Positions 25,266 to 36,967 of a DNA stretch of 64,000 bases are shown here, in pieces. The stretch is from positions 2,976,001 to 3,040,000 of the forward strand of contig JAIXMF010000001.1 of the NCBI GenBank assembly GCA_025201365.1, read 5' to 3'. The translations under genes were made by a program, and so were the position numbers. This DNA is from Syncephalis plumigaleata. Taxonomy: Eukaryota; Zoopagomycota; Zoopagomycetes; Zoopagales; Piptocephalidaceae. Each line of letters begins with the position of its first letter. The stretch's first letter is position 1. The notes under the pieces are model-generated. The model was not told where the DNA came from, ran no database searches, and worked only from the letters and a program-made list of their open reading frames with translations.

Positions 25266-25479
25266 TTATATGAGCGTAATCCTTACACTCTCTTCAAGTT
25301 TATTGCCTATAATTATTGTTATTGTTGTTATCGAGTTAGCAAATAGTTGGTGGATGTAGTAATTCAAACTTACCCGCTGGTCTGCCTTCAACTAGGACAT
25401 TTCCATTTAGCTCCTTGCTGATAAATAAAAGTAAGGTGGATAGCACGAATGCCACGTAGATAGAACGAGTGAACTGCAT
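25266..25479 (-). CDS. Small secreted peptide candidate
   Basis: Two exons, 25374-25479 and 25266-25306, are joined in phase 1 (GTAAGT...TATAG) and give 48 residues. The first 23 or so residues form a classic signal peptide (MQFTRSIYVAFVLSTLLLFI with basic start and hydrophobic core), leaving a mature peptide of about 25 residues (ELNGNVLVEGRPAGNKLEE and so on) with no cysteines. A TATATATA box lies about 90 bases upstream (25565-25574). No family is recognised. The support is the in-frame intron, the signal peptide and the TATA box; conservation is unknown. Confidence 0.45.
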
Positions 25480-25961
25480 GTTACTGATAAATAAACCTAT
25501 TTGCTATCAGGAAAGTAATAATCAACAAAACTACAGTATTGATTCAAGTGCGGAATAGTACGCTCATATATATAGCTCATTACTATTCCTTTGCGCATGG
25601 CATTGACCATTGATACCACTGCTGTGTAGCGGCTATAGAATGTCATAGAATGTGTCGCGTCATGTGTCGTAGTGCTCGCAAAGGCTTAACATGTCCATTG
25701 AATCAGTCTAACATGCTGGTAGTTCACTATTTCTTTCAGTATTCTAAAGCACATGATGTAGTGCGTAGGCATTTTATACACAATAGATCATGACAATGAC
25801 AATGCAAAGGCAGTAAATTTAGCAATACATGATCATTTAGAAGTTTCCCGTTTACTACATACGAATACAATAAAGCACAAATATCTTATTATCATGTATG
25901 TATATATTCATAACCATTTATTGCTAATAAAATGTAGCTCGTTTAACATTAAAGACGTAAT

Positions 25962-27464
25962 CTAATTAGTGGCAACGGGAGCAGTAGCGGCAACATTACC
26001 ACGACGACGGAATCGAAGACGATCAGCGATGCGCTTAGTAAGTTCCGGGTTACGAACACGGAAATACCAGATGGGTACACCGATCAAGCAAGCGAACACG
26101 CAACCAATGTAGACACCAACACCGGAGGTGGTGTCGATCAACGGGGCAACCACCAAGTAGGCGGCAACCAACAAGAACAAGCAAGCCAATGGCCACCAGA
26201 TCTTGAATGGACGTGGCGAGTCGGCCATGGTACGGCGTAGGATGAGCAGGGCGACCACTGTCAAGAAGTAGAAGATCCACAATAGGAATGCGTAGATGGA
26301 GGCGAGATAGGTGAAGTCACCGGGTAGTGTGAGAAGCATCGACATGATAGCCACTAGGATCCAGGCGCGTATGGGCGATTGACGCGTAGCGTGGATGTGA
26401 CCCAAAGCCTTGGGGAATACAGTGCCTTCCTCGGCGTTAGCCACAACGAGGCGAGAGGCGGCCCACATGTTACCGTTGATGGCACCGAAGGTGGAGCAGA
26501 CGACCATGGCGGCCATGAAGTAGCCACCGAAAGCACCCATGGTACGTAGACCAAGTTGCATGGCGACAGTGGACGAATTACGTACAACTTCCACGGGGAG
26601 TACGGCAAAGTAAGCGACATTGGCGAGTTCGTAGCAAGCAATCACGAGTAGACATGAAATGGTAATGGCCAATGGCAAGTTACGACGTGGGTTCTTCAAT
26701 TCACCGGTGGCGTAGTTGAGATTGTTCCAGCCGTTGTAGGCGAACAACGCCATATACATGGCAGTACCATACTCGAGTGGCTTCGTGCTACTGTCCTTGA
26801 ATCCATGCTCGAAGTTCTGCACATTTCCCTTGCCCAACCACACGAGACCCACCACGACGATGATGGCGATGGCGAGTAGTTTGGCCATGGTAAACACGTT
26901 CTGTACCATGTTACCGCTGCGCTGTGACAAACAATTAATAAAGGTGATGAGCAGGATACCGGCACAGGCCACGAGTTTCACTTGGTAGTCGGGTGGAATA
27001 GGCATGGCATCAGGGTTCATACTTGGACGGAAGTAGATTAGCGTCAATAGGTAGCGGGCGAATACCACCGCGATGGATGCGGTACCGATTGGATTGATGA
27101 GCATGACGTTGGACCATGTGTAGATGATGCCCATTAATGAGCCGAATCCCGATTTCAGGTATTGATACTCGCCACCTGACTTGGTGATGAGCGTGCCCAA
27201 TTCAGCGTAGCAGAAAGCGCCCAACATGGAGAGTAGACCCGCGACCAACCATACGATCAAGGCCATGGATACGGAACCTGCTTGGATGAACAGAGGACCG
27301 GGAGAGGCGAAGATACCCGACCCGATAATGAGACCGACAATCATGGTGATGCCGCTGAATAGGCCCATGTGTGGTTCGGGCGCACCACCGTTCATTGCAC
27401 CTTTACCCTTTTCGAGGGTAGAGCCATTCTGGCTGAAACTGCCAATGGAGCCTTTCCTTGACAT
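25962..27464 (-). CDS. L-type amino acid transporter (APC superfamily, SLC7/LAT-like)
   Basis: An intronless frame of 500 residues from the ATG at 27464 (MSRKGSIGSF); a further in-frame ATG 16 codons upstream would add a Cys/His-rich stretch not typical of the family. A polar N-terminus precedes TM1 with the substrate-binding signature VGLIIGSGIFASPG (residues about 40-53). About twelve hydrophobic segments follow, including YAELGTLITKSGGEYQYL after TM2 and AYNGWNNLNYATGELKNP in the middle, both characteristic of LAT and Mup1-type carriers. It is expected in the plasma membrane, exchanging or importing neutral amino acids. Codon use is more GC-rich and regular than its neighbours, which suggests high expression. 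Confidence 0.93.
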   Translation of the reverse strand: MSRKGSIGSFSQNGSTLEKGKGAMNGGAPEPHMGLFSGITMIVGLIIGSGIFASPGPLFIQAGSVSMALIVWLVAGLLSMLGAFCYAELGTLITKSGGEYQYLKSGFGSLMGIIYTWSNVMLINPIGTASIAVVFARYLLTLIYFRPSMNPDAMPIPPDYQVKLVACAGILLITFINCLSQRSGNMVQNVFTMAKLLAIAIIVVVGLVWLGKGNVQNFEHGFKDSSTKPLEYGTAMYMALFAYNGWNNLNYATGELKNPRRNLPLAITISCLLVIACYELANVAYFAVLPVEVVRNSSTVAMQLGLRTMGAFGGYFMAAMVVCSTFGAINGNMWAASRLVVANAEEGTVFPKALGHIHATRQSPIRAWILVAIMSMLLTLPGDFTYLASIYAFLLWIFYFLTVVALLILRRTMADSPRPFKIWWPLACLFLLVAAYLVVAPLIDTTSGVGVYIGCVFACLIGVPIWYFRVRNPELTKRIADRLRFRRRGNVAATAPVATN

Positions 27465-27677
27465 GATAGCAGCGCAATGACAATGGCAAACGATATGGAG
27501 ACGGAATACCACTAGCGTTTATAGAATATTCGTTACTATAAAGAAAGAAAACAACACGGAGGATGAGGGAGGTCAAGAAAGAGATAGCAAATAATCGTTA
27601 GTGACCAGATAAAAGCAAATAAAATAAAATAAAATAATAATAGAATAGAATAGAACGGAATATTCCGTTAGAGTTGT

Positions 27678-27709
<32 letters not shown>
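27678..27709. repeat. GTA trinucleotide microsatellite
   Basis: About ten tandem GTA units upstream of the amino acid transporter gene. Confidence 0.85.
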
Positions 27710-28778
27710 TAGCAATATAACAATGGTATCCTCATCAAAGGAGATGATCCATGTTATTTATTTGTGTATTTGTTTATTTATAGGTGGATGCTAATATGTT
27801 GTGCTATTGCGTTATTCGAAGTGATTATTAAATAACCACCATTATCCTCGTTATAGATTGCTATTCGGTAGTTTAGAATGCCATCTGAACAAGAAAAAAA
27901 ACTAGAAATAGAAATAAACTAGTTCGAAAACTAATCGGTGTTGATCTGCCACATGGCATCACACACATCACGCCATAGAATTATAGCATGTCGTGATTGT
28001 GCAATATCACCATTCTCACATTCCTCTACATGGGACAATATCGCTCGATCGATCGACCTAATACTCACCTAAACAATAGTGTCGTGAAAAATAGTGTCTA
28101 GTAGAGCACCGATGGGGATATGGTAAAGTAATAGTAGTCGTAGTAAGAATGTGTAAGTGTATAACTAAAAGTGTGATCAATAGATTTCTGTATAATTACG
28201 CTCGGTGTGAGGAAGCGAAAGAGAGAAAAAGTAAGTAAGCGTGATGTCGTTAAACCGAGCAAGTAGGCAAAAGAAAAGAAACACACATAAGCATTGACAA
28301 CATGTCGCGTAGCCTTAGAGACGCCATTTTATAGTAACGATAAAAAAGGGCGTTTTCTTTTCTCTTTTTTTACAATGACAAAACAATATGGCAACAACGA
28401 CTAATGCGTATAATAGCATACTTGTTTGAACACGGGTTAAACAGATTCAAGTCCGCTAATTAGGATGACATGCGGTCATTACTGGATTAGTGTTTGACGT
28501 CAACGTGTTGAAGGTTACAAAACTGATCATGCCAATTGCTACAATTTATCCATCTATTTTGTCTGTAGATTCATATCTCCGTCTGTGTGTATGTCACTTA
28601 CCTTTGCATCCATTTTATTTATCTACACTTTATTGATCTATCAATAAATGACGTTTACCGCCTAATTCATAGTTATAATGTTACTAACATGTGGTTCACC
28701 ATTCGTTATTGTCCAATATTGTAGATGTGTATATGATTATAGATCATCTAGTGATCCAACAAATAATACAAGTTACAG

Positions 28779-28810
28779 ATGCTGATGCTGATGCTGATGC
28801 TGATGCTGAT
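28779..28810. repeat. GATGCT hexanucleotide repeat
   Basis: Five tandem GATGCT copies, with a degenerate copy following. Non-coding context. Confidence 0.8.
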
Positions 28811-29569
28811 GAGATGCTGATGGGGTGTATCCACGTGGTAATACTATAATACCCATGTATTAACTAGCATAGTTTATAACGAGTAGTAAAATAGAACGTG
28901 GTGGTTACCATTAGGGAATGACAATGGTTTGAGATATTCGTGGACATGAAGAAAGAAAGGGGAATAGAATCTATAGTCATAATTATAATAATTGATCATT
29001 GTTATTTCCTTGGAATTCATTGTTATCTGTAGTATACTAGTAACGTTTTATTTAGGTATACAAGATATAGAGCCGTCAAATAATTGTTACTAGATGGGTA
29101 ATCATAGACAATTGGTGTATCCAAATGCTACACCGTATTTTTCAGTTCATGGCTTATTATTATTCCTATTGGGTCATATCATTTGTTATAATATGTTACA
29201 CTATTGCCATGCATTGTTCTCAGTTGAAATGGCACATGCGTTCAATCATGCTTCCACAACCCGCACTGTTGATACTGTTGTGCTCCCAGCTCGTATGAGT
29301 CGATCCTCGGTTTCCTCCCCAGCTGTCAAACAAAATGACCACTAATTAGCGAGCAACGATGGTAGAAACCCGCTTGCATCTTTCATACTAGAGGCTTTTG
29401 TTCTTGTGCAGATACTTATCTCTCTGTATATATTGTTGCTACACGGTTGCAAATCGAGCTTCTCTTTGATCCTCTCGTTATCATATGCTATTATACTGCT
29501 AATATATATTAATTAAACAAGAGCTATTGGTGCTGCTTCATACAAGCATTTCTTGGTGTTATCGTAGGA

Positions 29570-30235
29570 ATGAGTTTACCAATATCGCTTCTTAGTGGTA
29601 GCATTACCTGCCATACACTAAGCTGGATACTAATTACTGGATTAGCAATATCTAGTATCTGTATAGTTATATGCTTGCTAGCGAAGGCTTACGTGATACA
29701 GATGCACGATAAACGTGTACTATGGTTCGGCATCATGTGCATACCACTTCCAACTATTTTCGTCTGGGGAATTGCTTTCAACGAGGATATCTACTTCACA
29801 AGCGACGGCATCTGCCTGATAAACCTTCCCAATTGGATTCCAATTGTTCGTTGTTGCACCGAAGTGTTTGTCAACGGTATATTCTCGTGTATATTCCTTC
29901 ATACTGTCATAAAACAATATCGAGTATTTGGGAGCAGGCGCTGGGATAAACTCAAGTCTGATGGATTGCTTTACCTGTTGGGCGCGGCCATTTCCAGTAT
30001 CATCTGTGCATTAATATCAGTTTTCCAATCGCTTGGACCAATAAGCGAGTTAATATTCTTTGTTGATTGTAAGTATAATACAAACTAAATGTGGTAATGA
30101 GATCTGCTAATCTATAATGATAATCTAGGGGGCATCGTATCCACATTGCTCATTCATCAATATCGAAATATGCGTACTGCGCTTCAAGATAGTCGGCCTC
30201 AAACACAGCATTTTACATATTGGCGAATGCAGTAA
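29570..30235 (+). CDS. Small polytopic membrane protein of unknown family
   Basis: Exons 29570-30068 and 30129-30235 (GTAAGT...CTAG, phase 1) give 201 residues. Hydrophobic segments: WILITGLAISSICIVICLLA, LWFGIMCIPLPTIFVWGIAF, VFVNGIFSCIFLHTVI, LLYLLGAAISSIICALISVF and, across the intron, ISELIFFVDWGIVSTLLIH. Short polar loops lie between them; the second loop contains CLINLPNWIPIVRCC, with cysteines that might pair. The C-terminus is polar (QYRNMRTALQDSRPQ). The layout, about five to six membrane passes with a K/R-rich loop (KQYRVFGSRRWDKLKSDG), resembles orphan fungal 7TM-like proteins, but I cannot name the family. Confidence 0.6.
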
Positions 30236-30843
30236 TCGGTTATGTGCATGTTTATTGCATCTATAGAGCATACACAATTGATAGAAATGTATGTATTCAT
30301 GTCTAGTCCACTGTAGTTATACAATAGCACACTCGAGTATTACTTAATTCTTATAATCAATAAATGCCAAAGTAAACAAGTATATTGCGTTACATTAATG
30401 TATATGCTATCAGTTGAAAAGGTCTTTTTTGTTCATTTCGCAAATAAAGTCGCAATCAATCAATAAGTAATAGTAATCTGCACACATTTACATGTATCAA
30501 ATGATAATGTCGATAACGAGGGAAAAGGATTGTAACAGAAATACGCGACTATTGATATAGAATTAGTGAGACACACATCATAGGCATTGCGTAGTAACAA
30601 AGGCTTTTTTGGAGAAAGAAAAGAAGAAAGTGCATGGGGTGTGAGTGTGGGAGAGGTATGTATACCGTTAATAATAGAGTATATATATATATACGGTCAT
30701 AATAGCCTGAATGAAATAAATGAACGGAAACAAATAAAGGAGGAAGAAATTATACGTGTGTGTTTGTTTGTTTGTTTGTTTGTTGCTTAGTTTTCTTTTG
30801 TTAGTTTGAGTGTATTTTATACAACTAACAGCATAGAGCACAC

Positions 30844-32169
30844 TTATTGCTGTGCGCACTGCACACCCGGACCATGACCATGACCATCTTCGTCGTCGTC
30901 ATCGTCATCTGGACCTCCATTCATACCGCGTTCTGCTTTACTACGCTGTGAAGCATCCAATTGTGATAGAACAACTTCCTCGACTTCCTTGCCATTAGGT
31001 GGATCAACTGGAGCTCTTGCGGGAAGAATAGCCTCGAGTTGTTGCAGTTGTTCGGGTGTGGTCCAGTTGGGTTCGGGGAAGTTAATGCTGAACTTGATGT
31101 ACAAGTTACCACGATTGTGATGGCGCTGTACCGGCATACCCTCGCCAAGTACCGCCTTTACCTCGTCGGGCTTAATAACCTCGCCTGGTATGATGCTAAC
31201 TAGCAATTGACGATTATCGAGATGGTTAACGGCAAACTGACCGCCCGTTAGCGCGGTGAGCAAGTCGATCTTTGCGTCGTAGAATAAATCGTCACCACGA
31301 CGACGGAATCGATCGTGCGGTTTCTCCTCAATGACGATGACGACATCGCCCGGAATAACGCCAGGTGCTTGGTCGCCTTCTCCGTGGAAAGTGATACGCT
31401 GTCCGGAACGCATACCCTTATCGATGTGCACCTCGAGTACCTTACGCTCTTGCTTCACCTTACGACCGTTGCAGTCCTTGCAGCGATCCTTGGAGTTAAT
31501 GATTTCACCTTCACCTTGACATTCGTCGCAAGTACTTTGCATTTGCTGCACCATCATACCCATTTGACGTATGGTAACACGTACACCGGAACCACGACAA
31601 GCGGTACAAGTGCGTACGGCACCTTCCTTGCCGCCCTTGCCATCGCATCCCTTACAGAGGACGGTCTTTTGCAGGGCTAGTTTGCTCGTCTTTCCTTGGA
31701 ACAAATCCTCCAGGCTGACATTCAACTGGTGCATTACATCTTTACCGCGTCGTGGACCAGTCGAGCGACGACCGCCGCCACCGCCAAACAACTGGGCGAA
31801 CAAGTCTTCGGGCGAGACACCCATACCGCCACCCATGCCGCCATCGTTGGATAGACCTGCCTCGCCATGACGATCGTAGACGCTACGTTTTTGCTCGTCG
31901 CTCAATACTTCGTAAGCATGCGAGATTTCCTTGAATTTATGGCCTTCATCCGGATTCTACAAGTGACGAACAGCAGCGACACAAGGAAATATGAATGGAT
32001 AAGCATTGATTCAATGAGTATTGTCGTTCTTCAAATGCTGCTAGACTAGACTAGTTACCTTATCTGGATGATAAATCAATGCTTGTTTGCGATAGGCTTT
32101 CTTCAGTTCAGCCGCTGTAGCATCGGGCGATACACCGAGCAGATCGTAAAACTTTGTTTCCTTCACCAT
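30844..32169 (-). CDS. Type I Hsp40/DnaJ co-chaperone, Ydj1/DNAJA-like, farnesylated
   Basis: Exons 32059-32169 and 30844-31956 give 407 residues, close to yeast Ydj1 (409). The J-domain has the HPD motif right at the exon end (LIYHPDK), needed to stimulate Hsp70 ATPase. Then come a Gly-rich linker (GGMGGGMG), four zinc-finger repeats of the CxxCxGxG type ([32 protein letters not shown]) and the two C-terminal substrate-binding domains. The C-terminus is CAQQ, a CaaX box for farnesylation that tethers the chaperone to ER and mitochondrial surfaces. Before it lies an acidic run (DDDDDDED). Role: general cytosolic folding and delivery of clients to Hsp70. The upstream region is pyrimidine-rich. 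Confidence 0.96.
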
Positions 32170-35100
32170 ATTGACGTTATTCAAACAGAAGAGTTATTGA
32201 TTCTATAGATTGATAGATTATAGACAAGGTTAGTTACTCCGTGTGTGTATGTGCATGTAAGTTGCAGAATAGTCATCGCCAATATCGTTACAACAATAGA
32301 TATAAAGACGATATGCATTCTTGATGAACAAGACTCTTCAATAACTGCCTGCCTCTCCACCCACTTACCTACTACACCGCAACAAGTGTGTGTGTGTGTA
32401 TGTATACACTCAAACGTTTACAAATAAAAAGAAAGTGGAAAACGAGAATAAGAAAGAAGAAGAAGAGGAGGAGGAAGTAAAGGAAACGCGTACACTATTC
32501 TTATTCTTACTAAAAGAAAGAGAGAGAAAGAGATAGAGATAGGTTACTTTTTGTTTTTTTTATTGATGTTATTTAATATCAGTCGCTTCTTTACTCACAC
32601 TCACGTTCACACTCGCGTAAATCTATTCATTCAGACATGTACATTAATCGTGACATTCCTACTCACTCATTCACACACACACGCACACGCACATTCATCT
32701 ATTGAATAAGTGCTGCTTGTTGCCGAGGAGTTTCTCGAAGATGTTTGCTCCTTTTTTCCATCCGCTTCTATCGAAAATCAGCCGACCAATAAGCGTGCTC
32801 AAATGGGTGAAAAGATTCGGTGAGTTTCCAAGATGTTCCCCGTGCGCTGATTGGTTGCACATGAAGACGTTTGAATTGTCTCTCGTTGTTAATGCTTTAT
32901 TCTATAAATTGGGCAGTGTAATGAATGCTGCTCGTGAAGCACTACAAATGGCATCACCTTGCCTATAAGTAGAACGGATACGGTTAAAATAGTAAAGTGG
33001 TGAGCGCTATTAGAAAGTATTGGCATTTGAACTGGCATGGAGTAGAGTAGCTATATTCGTGAGGACTCGATTATAACCATTATGGCTATGCTTTGAAACA
33101 ATCTATTAAATAGAGTAAGTCGTTGACTAAGTTTATAATGAAGGAGGCGAAATGTTATAAATGGAATGGATCGGATAATGAATCCACGTTAGTTGACTCT
33201 ATCGCATTAGTATCATTTAGTAGATGAGTATTATTCATGAATAGAATCTAAACGTGATGTCCTGCATTAGATCGCTATAAATATATATTCCTCATAAGGA
33301 CTTGCTATAATAATCTTCATTCTAAATTAGTAGCAACAATTATGCTATTCTATCATATGACACTGTGAACACTCCACATTCTAGTATGTTGATCGATTAT
33401 AAATACAATCGTTAATTTCACGTCTATTGCCACTTCACTCATCATCAAGTCGTTCACACTGCTCTCATCATTTCTCTACTCTACTCTACTCTACTCTGCT
33501 CATTATCCACTAAAGCAATACTCTATTGAATTGTTTCTGGTCCACTATCATCATCGTCATCATCATCATTATCATCATCTACTACTCGTCTTTTACTTAC
33601 TCGCTGCTTCCCATTAAATCAACTTTGCCCTTTCGTCTCGGTCGACATCACAACAGCTTTGATAGTTTGTTGCCCATACGGCTAGCCACCTTCAACCATA
33701 ATCCATTCCTCCTCTTTTTGGTCTGCAAGAAAAAGAAGTTCTCCATTCAAGTATCGCTTTATTATCGTCAAACCTTTACTCTCGGCTACTCGCGTTATTC
33801 CAAGGCTTCCTTATTAACACAAGCTCGCATAGCTGCACATAGCACGTACGCTCTGATTTGATCGGTTCTCCTTACCGTGTAATACTCGCTACTCTTCACA
33901 TTAGAATATCGCTGCAATCCATCGTCCATCTCAACAGTGCTTTCCGTTGACACATTCATTGCCTGCCGATTTCTTTATTTCTTTCACTTTGCACTCATCA
34001 CAAAGAGGATAATCACGATTGCATATCATAGTACAGCAAAGAAGCCAGCACTACACTCGTACGCTAGTAGTATCGTCGTTCCCTTATAGTTGTCCATTAT
34101 AATTGACTAGTATACACACATTACCGCTATTGCCACTACGACCACCATTAGTGCTACCTTGTCGCGTGAAGAGAATAGTCAAAGTTCCTCCTCCTTCTCT
34201 TCTCATTTCATTGACTTCACGCGTTATCTTATCATCAATTGGAACTGGTTGTCTAATAGTTGATTTTCTAAAGCTAATTGTAGCATTGCATTAATAAACT
34301 ACAACATTTAAAGCAGCACATACACACACGTACATGTCTCTTTACAACAAGTGCACATTAACTGTATGCAACTGGCACTTACATTGATCAGCTGACATTT
34401 AGCATATTCTAATAAATGAGATGCAGCGGTAGCAGTAGCAGTTGCAATAAATACTCAAATATTCATCGACATCTCACGTGCATATGAGAACATCCATCTA
34501 ATACGTATTGAGTGTATACTATACGGTACCATCATCATCATCAGCATCATCATCATCAGCATCACTATTGATTGATACGAATGATATGAATGGGTAAGTG
34601 GCGCCCTTTCCTTTAATCCGATAGGTAGTACAATGGCTGTACTACATTCATTAAGCGGCGACTAGTCAACACGTCATAGTCATGTGGTCTTTCCCTTTTT
34701 TTTCTATCGCCCTTCCGGATCTTAATAGGTACATCGTCTAATTTGGACTCGCTTATTGCAGGGACATGGCAAAATCCGGTTATTTTTTCTGCTTTTTTTT
34801 GCTACGCTGATAATCCATCAGCAAAGATGATCGACAATGAGCATGAACGCGTGAAAGAAGAGAAAGAAACAAAGAAATAACAGTCCATTTGACGATGAAT
34901 ACTGTTGCTTGCTTTTAGCAAGAGGAAACTACACGAAACATCCTAAATCTACAATGCCAACACTTGACAATAAACACTTGGCATAGCACACAAGCCTAGC
35001 TAACCAACTGACTAATAAACTAACTAACTAACGAAGAAAAAGAAAAAGAAAAGAAAGTCGTCATTGATTGTGCTGCTACTACTAGTTAATGCATTGTACG

Positions 35101-36967
35101 CTATTCTCATTTAGCTGCTATAATAATAGATACAATCACCGCCATTATGATTGCGCTTATTGTAGGGTAATCAACGCTGAAGCACGTAGATCACGTACCT
35201 CTCAGTGCTACATTGACATCAGCATCACACTGACTGGTTAACAATGACGATAAATATGCAGAAGCAGAAGCAGCAGGAGCAGGAGCAACAATCATATGCA
35301 CGCAATTGTATTCTTTTCTTTTTTGCTCGGAGATGCGCAAACAACCAATACCTCGCTTGGGCATGGCAACAGATGTCAGTAAACTTCGACAAAGGCGTAT
35401 TCACATCGAACACCACCACCGATAGCGGTATGTATGGGACTACCATTTTCATGCCTATATAATAACCAGGCGATACTGCGCATCTCGGTGTATCTGTTTA
35501 TATTCTTCTTTCTCATTTTCATTAAACATTACTCGTCCTTTATTCGTGTCATTATCTTTCTTTCTCTCTCCTCCTCTCATTTAAACATTACTACGATCTA
35601 TTACTTTTGATAAAAATTGTTGAAAATAACAACAAATACAACGCTTCTTGGCCGTCGTATTCATTATTTAACTCTATTGAAAAAAAAAAATCTCTTATAA
35701 ATCGTGCGGCCAATAATCTGGTAGTCACTGCTTCTTTTTACAACCACTTTAACAATCAATCGCTCGTGTCTACGTGCGTATCGTTCTTATTCATCGACAC
35801 CACCCATTGAACTCTTTGTACTTCCCTTGCGTGTACAACCACAACAGTCGTTCCTACATTACGCTGCGTCTATCGCTTTGTATTCTTCCCACCCTCACGG
35901 TCTTTTTTTACCCGTTCATCTCGTTGTATCTCTTTGCCTCACTTCAACAACATTGGTGTAGTTATATCGTCGCCTAAACAGTGAAGGCCTTGGGGTTTTT
36001 GTACTCACATATTCGATTTGTTTATACGCTACCAATTAATAGGTAGAACGCAAGTGTATGCGTGCATGTGTAGTTACGCTAATCTCGTTCCCTTTTTACT
36101 ATCCAACATTTGATATCATAATTATAGCAACCTCTCGCTATATCGCTACAGCTGTTATTATACAGCTGATTGTAACTATTCTTCTTCTTTTCTCTCCTGA
36201 TTAACTGACTAACCCGCTTATACATCCCCTCCCCCCTGTGGAATATACTTGTTCTCGGCTACGTCACTACGATAGCGCACCCCTTCCCTACTCTTGCTCG
36301 CTCGCTTCCTTCCATTCTTTTCTTCCTTCATTCCATTATACTTGCTCATCTGCACTCTATTACTGTGTGCATTGTAGCTTCCCAACAGGTTGACGACAGA
36401 TAGATTAACTGTCTGATTGTCTGATTGATTATCTATTCTTTAATTGGTCACGCGGAAAGTGGAAACGAAGACTCAAGTGTGCTATAATCATCATCATCAT
36501 CATCATCATCATTTGTTGTGGGTGAGCGTGACTCAAAAAAAAGCACGACATCTCATTCACTCGCTCATCCATTCAATTACTCATCATCATCATCTCTTCT
36601 TATTCATCCACACACACACACACTACTTGTTACATTCGGTGTTTTCAAACTAAAACAAACGCTTAACTCTTTACTTTTCTTCTACTCCTTTTTTTTCTTT
36701 GTCAACTTGCCATTTATATCTTACTTATCGTTACTATTATTATTGGCATTCATACATATATACATATATATCTATATATCTATATATTGTGAAAGTCTTT
36801 TTATTTAGTATTTCTTCTGTTGTATTTCGCTGTCACTTTATTTTTTGTACCCTCGCATATCCTTTTGTGCCAACCTCGTCAACTACTGGCCTCATTCTCA
36901 CTCTCACTACTAATCAGTAGTTACTTTTCTATTTTGTTTTATTGCCGTTAAGCAGCTTTCTACTCCA
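32170..36967. other. Long intergenic region, low-complexity
   Basis: About 4.8 kb without a convincing gene. Contents: GT and CA runs (32387-32400, 32668-32690), CTACT repeats (33476-33498), several CAT/ATC runs (33545-33580, 34525-34560, 36487-36513), pyrimidine-rich tracts before the gene at 36968 and an alternating AT tract (36750-36786). A frame from an ATG at 32740 (75 residues) and one at 33526 are not supported by composition or similarity. Confidence 0.55.
32732..32854. promoter_or_regulatory. Heat-shock-element-like motif and inverted CCAAT pair
   Basis: TTCTCGAA (32732-32739) fits the nTTCnnGAAn core of a heat-shock element. CCAAT at 32786-32790 and its complement ATTGG at 32850-32854 are arranged face to face. 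They lie about 560-690 bases upstream of the DnaJ start codon. Heat-shock control of a DnaJ gene would be expected, but the distance is large, so assignment is tentative. Confidence 0.25.

Larger units (their letters stand above)
27465..29569. other. Intergenic region with simple repeats
   Basis: AT-rich, no convincing gene. It contains a GTA run (27678-27709), AAATA-type repeats (27617-27635) and a GATGCT hexamer run (28779-28810). A frame at about 29094-29345 has one hydrophobic stretch (HGLLLFLLGHIICYNML) but no other support. Confidence 0.6.

Noticed and set aside
32740-32968. 75-residue plus-strand frame upstream of DnaJ
   Set aside because: It overlaps promoter-like CCAAT and heat-shock motifs, has no recognisable feature, and composition gives no support.
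33526-33861. 111-residue plus-strand frame
   Set aside because: It begins with an ATC microsatellite (polyisoleucine), and the rest looks like random AT-rich translation.
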